The translations under genes and the position numbers were made by a program. From positions 682,001 through 746,000 of the forward strand of contig NZ_CP030052.1 in the NCBI RefSeq assembly GCF_004114975.1: DNA of 64,000 bases. The letters are read 5' to 3'. The stretch is from Bradyrhizobium guangdongense (GTDB lineage: Bacteria > Pseudomonadota > Alphaproteobacteria > Rhizobiales > Xanthobacteraceae). A model generated the notes under the pieces. It was not told the origin of the DNA. It searched no databases and worked only from the letters and a program-made list of their open reading frames with translations. Positions 18,368 to 26,340 of the stretch are shown here, in pieces; within the stretch, counting starts at the first letter, position 1; every line of letters begins with the position of its first letter.

Positions 18368-18633
18368 ATGAAGCAATATGTTGGGCTGGATGTCTCGCAG
18401 AATGAAACGTCAGTGTGTGTGCTCGACGAGGTCGGTCAGGTCTTGTTAGAGGGAAAGGCCAAGTCCGACCCCGGGCGCTCACGGCACTGCTCCGCAAGCG
18501 AGCTCCACACGCCGAGCGCATTTGTTTTGAGACCGGGACGATGGCGAGTTGGCTGTGGCACGAGCTTCGTAGGGCTGATCTTCCAGTGGTCTGTATCGAC
18601 GCTCGGCATGCGCAGGCGCCTTTGTCAGTGCTC
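18368..18633 (+). pseudogene. IS110-family transposase fragment
   Basis: The start [20 protein letters not shown] is the characteristic IS110 N-terminus carrying the first Asp of the DEDD site. After about 36 residues the frame shifts and continues as [17 protein letters not shown] and [15 protein letters not shown]. Similarity then ends abruptly where LacI-type sequence begins. It cannot produce a full transposase. Confidence 0.8.
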
Positions 18634-18689
18634 GAACCGCTCGGATTCTCAGTCATTCTCGCGCAGTCGCGCTACGACTCTCCCCTCGC

Positions 18690-19108
18690 AGGATCGCCTG
18701 CTGACTGCACTGCTGTCGCGGCGGCCGGAGGCGATCATCATGGTCGGATCACCCGCAACGGAGGAGGGCGCTCGCCTGCTGCGGCATGCACGCAGTCCCG
18801 TAGGTGAAACACGGGAGCTGCCATCGTCTCCAATCGATGCAGTCGTCGGTTTCGATAACTACCAGGCGGGCGATACCGTCGCCCGGCACTTCGTCGCGCA
18901 AGGACGCAAGAACTTAGCGTTCATCGACGGCACCGACCCGCGCACGACCCGCCGCCGGCTCGGATTTCGCGACAACGCCGTTGCGAGCGGCCTTACTGAC
19001 CCACGTCGGCTGATCCTGGACCGCAACACGGCCTGCACGACGCTGGCGCATGCGCAGCTTCCCGGCGTAGACGCCGTGTTCACGGCTAATGATGCTGCCA
19101 TCGGTTAA
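18690..19108 (+). pseudogene. LacI-family regulator fragment (sugar-binding domain)
   Basis: The frame contains pieces of a LacI/PBP1 effector domain: [54 protein letters not shown] and [13 protein letters not shown]. The DNA-binding N-terminus is missing and the end is cut before the final 80 residues. It is fused behind the IS110 piece by rearrangement. Confidence 0.75.
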
Positions 19109-19482
19109 ATGGCGGGCTTGCGCAAAGCCGGTTCTTGCGCGAGGCCTGCCTCTGAGGCCCACACTTCTTTGAACGTTCCAACGGTTCCGCTACAGCGTCC
19201 AGCACCAACATCCGGCCGACGCTTGCGACCTGCGCCAGCATACACTTCGATACGCGGCCACAACGGTCGTCTTATGTCGTCCGAATAGTCGTCCATTGTG
19301 AGCACCCTTGCTGAAGATGACTTTTCTAGCGGGGATCACGCGACTACGCAACCGACGACAGCAGGTACTTAGGGACCAACTTCAGACTACACAATTTGAT
19401 GCAAACTCAACTTCGGATATTACATAATGAAGGTTATACGAATCAATCATCTTCGATGCTGGAGCCAAGGCCCGTCCTTTGC
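19109..19482. other. Intergenic region holding repeat copy B
   Basis: No gene is recognisable. The 56-base repeat copy B (19391-19446) is the only notable structure. Confidence 0.45.
19391..19446 (+). repeat. 56-bp direct repeat, copy B
   Basis: It matches 14555-14610 in direct orientation. Inside it, TTCGGATATTACATAATG and AAGGTTATACGAA form a loose dyad (TTCG-ATAT facing TTAT-CGAA), similar to the dyads at 24639 and 59696. Confidence 0.6.
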
Positions 19483-19899
19483 TCACGAGCGAGCTCTCGC
19501 ACGTTGCAACTGCCGCAACGCTTGGCGTCGGGTTTGTTTGCGCAGGCGTCGAACCGGCGTGATCGACGGCATCGGCGACAGTGTCGTGGCTGGCGCCGGC
19601 TCCTCGACCGCGCGGGCATCAGGCAGCTCCATTGGCTGAGCTGGTGCGGGCCGCGCCTCCATGACCGCGAGAACCTCGCGTCCCTTATCAGTGATGCGCC
19701 AGCCGCCGTTCCTTCGCTCGATGAGACGTTGGGAGAAGATATCCAGGTCAGGCACGCGGGCCGCCAATCGCTTCGTGCGTTCGGCCCAGTCCCGTCCGCT
19801 GGTGGCCAGAATCGCCATATCGCGCTTGATGTCCTCCAGGACGGCGAACCCGTCCGGATAGCTGACCAGCACCTTGAGAACCGTCACCTGGAAGTTCAC
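19483..19899 (-). CDS. Small winged-helix-like hypothetical protein
   Basis: The 138-residue protein begins at a GTG (19897-19899) where the conserved-looking segment NFQVTVLKVLVSYPDGFAVL starts. It continues through DLDIFSQRLIERRNGGWRIT and DKGREVLAVMEA, a pattern of three helices and a beta hairpin like a winged helix. A proline/alanine-rich tail follows. The fold suggests DNA or protein binding. The longer frame from 19953 is less convincing. There is no operon partner. Confidence 0.6.
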   Translation of the reverse strand: MNFQVTVLKVLVSYPDGFAVLEDIKRDMAILATSGRDWAERTKRLAARVPDLDIFSQRLIERRNGGWRITDKGREVLAVMEARPAPAQPMELPDARAVEEPAPATTLSPMPSITPVRRLRKQTRRQALRQLQRARARS

Positions 19900-20271
19900 T
19901 GCCCCACCCGTACGCGGCTTCCGCGAACTTACTTCCCTACATCTTAGAGGCACTCGAGACCTCCTGTCGACTCACGCCATTCATTCGTTGGTTTGTCTTG
20001 GAGGTGCGGGCGTGGTGATGGCGTAGCACTCCAGCTCGGAACGGTCATGCCCGCGTCGGGATTGAGGATAGTTGACGTGCAAGCTTGAAGAATTCACCCG
20101 CGCGCGGCGCCGCAAGCAGCCGCTTAGATTGCTTCCGCGATCCAGGACGCAGCTAGGCCCGCGCGAAGCGGCGGCGTTTCGCCACTCGCTGGTAGCCGCC
20201 AGTCACGTTGAGCCGCACGAACTCGGCGCAACTGACAGGCACCTAGCTGCAAGATCCAAGGGGAGAAGACC
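19900..20271. other. Intergenic region before the ubiquitin-like operon
   Basis: No gene with coding character was recognised here; the right end adjoins the promoter of the Ubl operon. Confidence 0.4.
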
Positions 20272-20349
20272 TTGACACTGTTCTTTATTTGTTCTAGCTG
20301 ATAGCATGCGCATCGGTCTTCGTCGGGAGGCCGCACCGGAGCAGGTAGG
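20272..20349 (+). promoter_or_regulatory. Promoter and ribosome site of the Ubl operon
   Basis: A consensus -35 box TTGACA lies at 20272-20277, followed by an unusually AT-rich stretch with weak -10 candidates around 20295-20305. AGGTAGGAG ends about three to five bases before the Ubl ATG at 20355. Confidence 0.4.
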
Positions 20350-20354
20350 AGATC

Positions 20355-20606
20355 ATGAACGACAAAAAAGAAAAGGAATTCCACTTTTTCGTTGATGGGG
20401 TGAAATACGAGACCGAGCATTCTTATCTCTCCGGGGCCGACATTAAGCGGATCGCCAAGATCGAAGCGAATTATCAGCTTTTTTTGGAAGAGCAGGGAGA
20501 CACGCCGGATCGTCCGATCGCTGACCCAGATACAGTGCCCCTGAACGATCGGATCAAGCATTTTTTTGCAGTGCCGCCGGCGACATTTGGACATGGAAAT
20601 CATTGA
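20355..20606 (+). CDS. Ubiquitin-like protein (Multiubiquitin-type beta-grasp)
   Basis: The 83-residue protein is a single beta-grasp domain of the bacterial Multiubiquitin/Ubl type: FHFFVDGVKYETEHSYLSGA, then IEANYQLFLEEQGDTPDRPI and IKHFFAVPPATFG. Family members often carry two or more tandem copies; here there is one. Modelled on known systems, it would be joined through a C-terminal Gly to a target by the E1 and E2 encoded next. The chain does not end at Gly but at FGHGNH, so trimming by the downstream JAB domain would be needed. Its stop overlaps the E2 start by 14 bases. Confidence 0.85.
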   Translation: MNDKKEKEFHFFVDGVKYETEHSYLSGADIKRIAKIEANYQLFLEEQGDTPDRPIADPDTVPLNDRIKHFFAVPPATFGHGNH

Positions 20607-20976
20607 TAAGCAGTTTGCGGCGCTCCAACAGCATTTTCCCTTGGCGCGTCGAACCCCGATGTCCAACGGAGCTGTATTGGTTGAGATTCCGGAATTCGAT
20701 CTTCCAGAAGGTTGGAGCATCGCTAAAGGGACCGTCATTTTTCTGCTGCCACCGGGATATCCTTCGGCACAACCGGATTGCTTCTGGTTGGAACCGGGGC
20801 CTGTTCGCTTGGTGGACGGCGGCGCTCCAACCGCCTCGAACGATGCCAATCCGGTCCCAGGGGGTGAGCCGCGAGGCACTTGGTTTTCGTGGCACTTGCA
20901 ATCTTGGAATCCAAATCGCGACAACATGCTGACCTATGTCAACGTCATCGCGCAACGTCTAAACCCCGCACGATAG
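20593..20976 (+). CDS. Prokaryotic E2-like protein
   Basis: The 127-residue protein resembles the prokaryotic E2 family E, with the strands-and-flap signature LLPPGYPSAQPDCFWLEPG and a C-terminal WHLQSWNPNRDNMLTYVNVI helix. Its role would be to accept Ubl from E1. The only Cys (residue 63) lies just after the PPGYP turn, not at the classical E2 site, so catalysis by this Cys is doubtful; a His near residue 101 is conserved in position. The start overlaps the Ubl gene, and the stop overlaps the GTG of the next gene (TAGTG). Confidence 0.8.
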   Translation: MEIIDKQFAALQQHFPLARRTPMSNGAVLVEIPEFDLPEGWSIAKGTVIFLLPPGYPSAQPDCFWLEPGPVRLVDGGAPTASNDANPVPGGEPRGTWFSWHLQSWNPNRDNMLTYVNVIAQRLNPAR

Positions 20977-22322
20977 TGGACGATCTTCTCATCACCTTTG
21001 CCGATCTCGACTTCGTCCGGCGCTCCGTGCTGGGCGGTCGAACCGAGTTATGCTTGGTCTTGATGTGCGGCAGAACGTCTCGGGCCGACGGTCGTGCAAG
21101 GGTGTTGGTGCGAGAGGTCGTAGTGCCCGCTGAAGACGACTACACTCGGCGCAGCCAACTCGAAGCAGAGCTGCGGCCTGCGTTCATCGCCAGGTGGGCA
21201 AAGATTGCTGCGCGGACCAAAAGTAGCCTGGTGTTTGTGCATAGCCATCCCGGGAGGGCCGCGCCCGAGTTTTCGCGCATTGACGATGCGGGCGAGGAGG
21301 TTCTCGCACACTTCTTTCGGCATCGAACCCCTGACTTGCAGCATCTGGCCCTTGTTGTGAGCGACGGAGGGTATGCATGTCGCTACCTTGGAAGCGACCG
21401 ACATCTTCGTCTGATTGCGGTAGGGGATGATCGACGAGTCCTGTTTGATCCCAGTCGATCACACGACCCTTCCGATCTTTACGATCGGCAGGTTCGGGCC
21501 TTCGGTCGTGCCGGGCAGAGCATCCTCCAAAGCCTCAGGGTGGGGATCGTGGGACTTGGTGGCACGGGATCGCTGGCTGTGCAGCAATTGGCTCACCTCG
21601 GCGTCAAGGAGTTCGTTCTAGTTGATCCAGATGACGTCGAGCTGACTAATTTGAACCGCTTGGCAGGGTCCGCATCTGCCGATACGGGGCAGGCCAAAGT
21701 CGCGGTGGCCGAGCGATATATTCGCGCAGTTCAACCTCGTGCCGTAGTCACCTCTTTTCAAGAGAACGTCGTCTTCGTCGAAACCGCAAAGAAATTGCGA
21801 GACGTTGATGTGCTGTTTTGCTGCACCGATTCACACGGTAGTCGAGCCGTCCTTCAGCAATTAGCTTATCAATATCTCATTCCTTGCATCGATATCGGGA
21901 CGGTTATCGCCGTTAAGGGGGGCAAGATCACTCACATTACCGGCCGCGCCCAGATGCTGTCGCCTGGATTGGCTTGCCTCACCTGCGGTGGCCTCTTGGA
22001 CGGTAACGAGGTCCGCCGCGACATGATGTCGGAGGCCGAGCGCAAGCAGGATCCTTATCTCGTCGGCGCTCGTGAACCTGCGCCCGCGGTGATCTCGATC
22101 AACAGCACTATTACCTCGCTCGCCATCACCATGTTCTTGTCCGCTGTTGTCGGCGTGCCATCGCCGGCGCGGCATCTTCTGTATGATGGTCTGAGAAGTC
22201 GCCTCCGGTCGGTCAAGGGTGAGCCCGTCCAGGACTGCATCGTCTGCTCGCGGGCAGGCGTTTTGGCAAGGGGCGATGGATTGGCTCTCCAAGGCCGTCT
22301 CGCTCAAAATGTCAATCGTTGA
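20976..22322 (+). CDS. JAB protease-E1 activating enzyme fusion
   Basis: The 448-residue protein joins an N-terminal JAB/JAMM isopeptidase to a ThiF-type E1. The JAMM motif is seen as FVHSHPG (His89, His91) followed by FSRIDD (Asp103). The E1 Rossmann motif GLGGTGS is at 193-199, with Asp218, then NLNR binding ATP. CLTC at 334-337 offers candidate catalytic or zinc Cys residues. A GTG at 20976 overlapping the E2 stop is chosen. One polypeptide could therefore trim the Ubl tail, activate it and also remove it from targets. The fusion is known from Ubl operons in bacteria. Confidence 0.9.
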   Translation: MDDLLITFADLDFVRRSVLGGRTELCLVLMCGRTSRADGRARVLVREVVVPAEDDYTRRSQLEAELRPAFIARWAKIAARTKSSLVFVHSHPGRAAPEFSRIDDAGEEVLAHFFRHRTPDLQHLALVVSDGGYACRYLGSDRHLRLIAVGDDRRVLFDPSRSHDPSDLYDRQVRAFGRAGQSILQSLRVGIVGLGGTGSLAVQQLAHLGVKEFVLVDPDDVELTNLNRLAGSASADTGQAKVAVAERYIRAVQPRAVVTSFQENVVFVETAKKLRDVDVLFCCTDSHGSRAVLQQLAYQYLIPCIDIGTVIAVKGGKITHITGRAQMLSPGLACLTCGGLLDGNEVRRDMMSEAERKQDPYLVGAREPAPAVISINSTITSLAITMFLSAVVGVPSPARHLLYDGLRSRLRSVKGEPVQDCIVCSRAGVLARGDGLALQGRLAQNVNR

Positions 22323-23880
22323 CGTTACAGCTTTTGGTCGGTCGGAGGTTGGCTGGATCGGCGCCGATCCCCCGGCTGAGGCTAAGGCGCCGTTTCAAGA
22401 CCGCGGCCTCACGATCAGACAACAGCAGATTACCGCTTTTCAGCCGATGGAGCCTGCTCTGTTGGCGAGCCTTGCCGCCGTCGTAATCGTCCAGCAACAA
22501 GATTACCCATCAAGATTCCAGCGAATCGTTCGAAGCTGCCTTAAGCACCTGCTTGATTACGAATGCCGCGTCTTTGTCGTGCCGTTCGGCGTTGCTGGTC
22601 TTCCGCAAGTGTATAGATGTCTGGAAGAGGCGCGTGTGTTTGCCAGCAACCTTCCGAGCGACGTCCTGCGCAATCAGTTCACGTGGCAGAGATCATTGGG
22701 CGATCCGATGCCTCTCCCCCCGCTGCCGCACGTCACCATCTTGTCGCCCATTGCCAATTGGTCGGAAGCGGCCAACTTCTTGGTTCGGCATCTCCCCGGC
22801 GAGGCCGTACAAGAGTCTGTCAGTTTCAGCTTCGCTCCCGAATGCGAGTTTGGAGAGAACGACGCTGGTGTTGGCCAAGTCCTTCTGAAGCGCGCATTCA
22901 GAGGTTACACGGCCGTGCATTTCAGTCCAATGACCGAAGGCCGGTCCGGGGCTGCCGTATACCGTGCCTACCCGGTCTTCGGCGCCTTTCATACTATGCC
23001 GCGTTTTGTCAAACTCGGTGATCGCAGCAAGATCTTTCAAGAATTTCAGAATTACCAATTGAATGTCGAGAAATACGTGCCTTTCAATCTCGGGCCGCGA
23101 TTGAACTACGATTTATGCTGTCTCGGATCGACACGCGGTGTGCTGGTCGGCGATCTCATCGAATCCTGCGAGAGTCTAAGGCTTGCCGCACGGAGCGGCC
23201 GGGCCGGGCCGGCAATATCGTGCCTGTTCGATCGAACGCTGCAAGCGTGGTATCGAAATATCGAACGCCGAGATACGCCACTTTCGCAGACCCTGGGTCC
23301 GCGCTTTCCAAAGCAATTTGACCGGCGCCGGATGCAAAGGGCGCGATCGATCGGCTCGAGATGCGACCGCGATCGACTGTTTACATTGTTCGAATACTGC
23401 GCAAGTTCTCCGGTGTTATTCGCAAAGATTCATGGCGATCTCCACGTCGACAATGTTCAGGTGAGGGGGCACGAGGCGCTCGTCATCGACTTCTATGCCA
23501 ATCAGGATGGACCGCTGGTGTGGGACATAGCGACCTTGGAGGCCAGCCTATTGGTCGATGCCTTCGATAATCATGAGCTCTGGTCCTTCGATGAGTGGTG
23601 GAGGTCGATTGAGCAACCGTATGGTGGTAAGCCGCTCGACATGCTGCTCGGGCACGGTGATCCGCGCGATCCGCATCGCTGGTTTCACGAAGCCGTGCGA
23701 CAGATCCGGCACTATGCCGCGCGTGTCGCGTCAGCAGATCAATACGGAGCGGCTCTTGCACTGGCCCTTCTGAACAAGGCGGCCAAAGATCCAAACCTGA
23801 AAGGTCCTGAGGATGAGCGTCGCGCCGCTGCGTACGTGTTAGCAGAGCGCATTCTCAACAACAACTTCGCACCGCAGTGA
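22309..23880 (+). CDS. Kinase-like (APH-fold) protein of the Ubl operon
   Basis: The 523-residue protein has a C-terminal phosphotransferase motif, KIHGDLHVDNVQV near residue 373, and VIDFYANQDGPLVWDIATLE near 392. This is the HGDxHxxN/DF pattern of aminoglycoside-phosphotransferase-like kinases. The N-terminal 200 residues look like a nucleotide-hydrolase-like alpha/beta fold without clear motif. Proteins of this shape occur in ternary-complex conflict systems (TCAD9-like), but I cannot assign the substrate. The ATG at 22309 overlaps the JAB-E1 stop by 14 bases, so it is translationally coupled and probably the effector or regulator. Confidence 0.65.
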   Translation: MSIVDVTAFGRSEVGWIGADPPAEAKAPFQDRGLTIRQQQITAFQPMEPALLASLAAVVIVQQQDYPSRFQRIVRSCLKHLLDYECRVFVVPFGVAGLPQVYRCLEEARVFASNLPSDVLRNQFTWQRSLGDPMPLPPLPHVTILSPIANWSEAANFLVRHLPGEAVQESVSFSFAPECEFGENDAGVGQVLLKRAFRGYTAVHFSPMTEGRSGAAVYRAYPVFGAFHTMPRFVKLGDRSKIFQEFQNYQLNVEKYVPFNLGPRLNYDLCCLGSTRGVLVGDLIESCESLRLAARSGRAGPAISCLFDRTLQAWYRNIERRDTPLSQTLGPRFPKQFDRRRMQRARSIGSRCDRDRLFTLFEYCASSPVLFAKIHGDLHVDNVQVRGHEALVIDFYANQDGPLVWDIATLEASLLVDAFDNHELWSFDEWWRSIEQPYGGKPLDMLLGHGDPRDPHRWFHEAVRQIRHYAARVASADQYGAALALALLNKAAKDPNLKGPEDERRAAAYVLAERILNNNFAPQ

Positions 23881-23889
23881 GGCGAATTC

Positions 23890-24450
23890 ATGGGCATCGT
23901 CATTCTCAACTTTCGGGCGAAGGTTTCTTCACGAGGCGAGGCGGACCAGCACCTGTCGAAACCCGGCGATGCTGTCCTGGTCAACCGCGGTGGTCCACGT
24001 TGGCTTGTGTTGTCCTGTCCTTGCGGTTGCGGCGAACGATTTCCAGTCAACCTCGATCCAAGAAGTGGGCCCGCCTGGCGTATCTACAATGCGGAAGGAG
24101 GAAAAATGAGTGTGTTTCCTTCTGTTTGGCGCGATACCGGCTGTCAAAGTCACTACATCATCTGGCGCGGACGTATTTATCTGTTCGGATCAGACAATGA
24201 TGCGGAAACAGACGCTGGTATTGCATTGGACGATTTGCTCGAGCCAGTGTCGAAACGATTGTCGTCCGCCGCTTGGCGGTCATTTGTCGAGGTCGCCGAT
24301 GACCTCGGAGAGATCCCTTGGGACGTTCTGGAGGCCTGTCGGACCCTCGCTCGCAAGCGGGTGGCCGAGGAGGGAACTGGCAAGCTGAGAAGCCACTTCC
24401 GTTTACGTTCGGCCTTGGGAAGGACGGACAAGGTCGACTTCACGGCTTGA
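23890..24450 (+). CDS. DUF6527-like zinc-binding protein of the Ubl operon
   Basis: The 186-residue protein carries a CPCGCGERFPVNLDP motif near residues 43-57, a probable metal site. SVFPSVWRDTGCQSHYIIWR and GRIYLF follow near 75-100. This layout matches DUF6527 proteins found beside bacterial Ubl/E1/E2 genes; I recall the family from memory. It lies nine bases after the kinase-like gene and closes the operon. The biochemical role is unknown. Confidence 0.65.
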   Translation: MGIVILNFRAKVSSRGEADQHLSKPGDAVLVNRGGPRWLVLSCPCGCGERFPVNLDPRSGPAWRIYNAEGGKMSVFPSVWRDTGCQSHYIIWRGRIYLFGSDNDAETDAGIALDDLLEPVSKRLSSAAWRSFVEVADDLGEIPWDVLEACRTLARKRVAEEGTGKLRSHFRLRSALGRTDKVDFTA

Positions 24451-24638
24451 GAACGTTTGCTTCAAACGGCTGCGAATATCGAAGATAAAATAGTCAGCTC
24501 GCGTACTCGTCACTTGATTGATCAGCACGAGAGCGCGTTGGGGCAGGGCAAGTTGGGTTGAATTGCTGCGCTGGCAAATAGCTCGTTCTGCAAATGCTCG
24601 ATACTAAAAGAGGTTGTGATCGGCTAGGATTACTTGGA
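24451..24638. other. Intergenic spacer between Ubl operon and WGR repeat
   Basis: No gene was found. It separates the Ubl operon from the long direct repeat. Confidence 0.4.
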
Positions 24639-25107
24639 TTCGCATAATGAAGATTATGGAATACTTTTGCAATTCTTGCGAATAGGACTGAAACGACCTT
24701 AGATTACTTTGATATACTTATTTCGGCTTTTCGTCCAGCCCAGCATCTCACGCCGGGTCACAGCTTGACGAGTGCCGCTGGACGTAACCACGACTGGTTT
24801 TTCGCCTGAGCCAACACTCAAGGGCCTCGACGGCCTGCGCGTGACCATCGAACAAATCGAGCCGCCGTCGACCGCGCCCACCGAGGCGCCCCCATTCACG
24901 CACCAATGCCGTATCGCCAAACAGCGTCGGCTCGATCGTGAGCACATAGAACCGCGCCATGTTACGGGCCGGATCGCGACGCTCGAGCACGAGATATTGC
25001 ACGGTGAGTTCGGACATGCGCCAGAATCGCAATTACCGAATCGACCGTCCAATTAAATAAATGAACCGATCAGGGCCTAAGATTCAGAAATTTCATTGTG
25101 GCAACAA
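24639..25107 (+). repeat. Long direct repeat, copy 1 (contains WGR gene)
   Basis: About 470 bases resemble 59696-60162 in the same orientation. Identity is near total across the WGR N-terminus (24957-25040) and lower outside. Each copy begins with a dyad TTCGCATAAT, a short spacer, and ATTATGGAA (24639-24661 here), followed by TACTTTTGCAATTCTTG and TTACTTTGATATACTT. Confidence 0.75.
24748..25017 (-). CDS. WGR-domain protein, copy 1
   Basis: The 89-residue protein is almost entirely a WGR domain, with the name-giving REWGRLGGRGRRRLDLF after MSELTVQYLVLERRDPARNM. WGR domains bind DNA or partner proteins and occur in PARPs and in small bacterial proteins. The ATG at 25017 is used since it matches the second copy. 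A nearly identical gene, damaged by a small deletion, lies at 60072. The function is unknown. Because both copies sit in a repeat beginning with a recombination-site-like dyad, it may be cargo of a mobile unit. Confidence 0.8.
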   Translation of the reverse strand: MSELTVQYLVLERRDPARNMARFYVLTIEPTLFGDTALVREWGRLGGRGRRRLDLFDGHAQAVEALECWLRRKTSRGYVQRHSSSCDPA

Positions 25108-25283
25108 ACGCCGAGGCCAAGCGTATCCGCTTTCCGCCGATGACCCCGTCAAGCGCCGCCCGATAGAGCTTATGCCGTTGCGTCGACAACTGCGCCCAAT
25201 CGATTGCGAGGCCTTTAGCGGTACAGCCCGGTCATGGATGCGCCCACACCCGCCGATCGCAAGATCGGGCGCGGCATCGTCGC

Positions 25284-25877
25284 CTAAAACCAGGCGTGCC
25301 TCTCCAGTTTGAACTCGGCGATGCCATTTGTCGGCTGGTCCGTAAAATATTCACCGCTTAAAGTCTTCGTCCCCGACATCCCAACACTCATTATAGCCAC
25401 GCCTCGATAAATCGTAGGAAGCCCAGGCTTAGTGTACTCAGCCTTCCGTCGATTCTCGAAGACGTAGTACACATGGTATTGCGTGCCGGTAGGATCGCGT
25501 GTGGCTACAACCGCCAGCGTAGTCGAGGTCGATTCCCTGGTTTCGAGGACAAGAGACATCCCGCTCAAGTGATGTCGGATCGTCAGCGTGGCATCCCTGA
25601 GCTCCTGCCTGTCGGGTGGACCATAGCGCAGCACACCGGTCCACCGGCCACCCAAATAGGGGAATGTCATACGCTGAAGTATCGGGATAGCACGCCATGC
25701 CCCGTAGATGACGACAGCAAGAGCAGCAGGTATGCCAAAGACATACCTGGAGAATATCCAGACGTCTTCGTAGGTGTTGCCGGTGAATACATCGGCAAAC
25801 TTCAACCCTGCGAATATCGCTATCGCCAGACAGACGACTATCGTAAATAGAAGCCGGGTCTGAAGAAAGTTGATCAT
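25284..25877 (-). CDS. Two-TM beta-rich protein, Cap15-like CBASS effector
   Basis: The 197-residue protein has two N-terminal membrane helices (LLFTIVVCLAIAIFAGLKF and YVFGIPAALAVVIYGAW) followed by a beta-strand rich domain (GGRWTGVLRYG, LRDATLTIRHHLSGMSL). This is the architecture of CBASS Cap15 (SMODS-associating 2TM beta-rich effector), which ruptures the inner membrane on binding a cyclic nucleotide. It is the second such protein around the CD-NTase gene. The 5' ends of this gene and the plus-strand gene at 25876 overlap, so the two start codons share bases. Confidence 0.75.
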   Translation of the reverse strand: MINFLQTRLLFTIVVCLAIAIFAGLKFADVFTGNTYEDVWIFSRYVFGIPAALAVVIYGAWRAIPILQRMTFPYLGGRWTGVLRYGPPDRQELRDATLTIRHHLSGMSLVLETRESTSTTLAVVATRDPTGTQYHVYYVFENRRKAEYTKPGLPTIYRGVAIMSVGMSGTKTLSGEYFTDQPTNGIAEFKLERHAWF

Positions 25878-26328
25878 GTCGAAGACCGAAGCCGCGATGA
25901 CTGGAATAGACGAAATCTTCAGGATTCTGGCTGGACGTCCAGCAGCTTTCGATCCGCTGATTTGCTGTCTCTACCATCAGAATAACCTACCACGTTTCGC
26001 CGAGCCAATGCCGCGCGATCCTTCCCCCGAGGTGGGCCAATTCCTCGACCAGAATTTTGCGGAGACCGTGCGAGCAGCAATCGCTTTTAACGAGGCGATT
26101 CACGATGGAGCGATCATGGCTGCCGTAGATCATCATTCGCGCTGTACCATCACGGGGTGGTCCTACCGCCTCTTCCCTCCCCCCTCAGAGATACCCCCAC
26201 CTGTCAACAAAGGATCGGCGTTCAACAGTTGCGTGGCGATGTCCCTCGTTCCCGGGATCCTGGCTCTCTACCTGGTCTCCAAGGGCACGACGTGGAGATT
26301 CGAACGCGGCAGCGTCAATAGGCTTTAG
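25876..26328 (+). CDS. Hypothetical protein with possible DisA-like domain
   Basis: The 150-residue protein includes NEAIHDGAIMAAVDHHSR, ITGWSYRLFPP and KGSAFNSCVAMS, with a final ILALYLVSKGTTWRFERG. The DGA motif and the general strand order recall the diadenylate cyclase (DisA-N) domain, but the RHR motif is replaced by an FNS-like segment. If the match is right, it may bind or modify a nucleotide rather than synthesise c-di-AMP. AAGAAAG lies upstream of the ATG. It is antiparallel to both neighbours, so it could be read from its own promoter within the Cap15-like gene. The family assignment is weak. Confidence 0.4.
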   Translation: MSKTEAAMTGIDEIFRILAGRPAAFDPLICCLYHQNNLPRFAEPMPRDPSPEVGQFLDQNFAETVRAAIAFNEAIHDGAIMAAVDHHSRCTITGWSYRLFPPPSEIPPPVNKGSAFNSCVAMSLVPGILALYLVSKGTTWRFERGSVNRL

Positions 26329-26340
26329 CGGCCCGACGAC

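Noticed and set aside
24480..24520. A GTCAGCT element resembling a tts box
   Set aside because: After GTCAGCT the TCG and AGC positions do not match, and no effector-type gene follows.
24580..24610. Possible sigma-54 promoter (TGGCA...TGCAA)
   Set aside because: The GG to GC spacing is 15 bases instead of 10.
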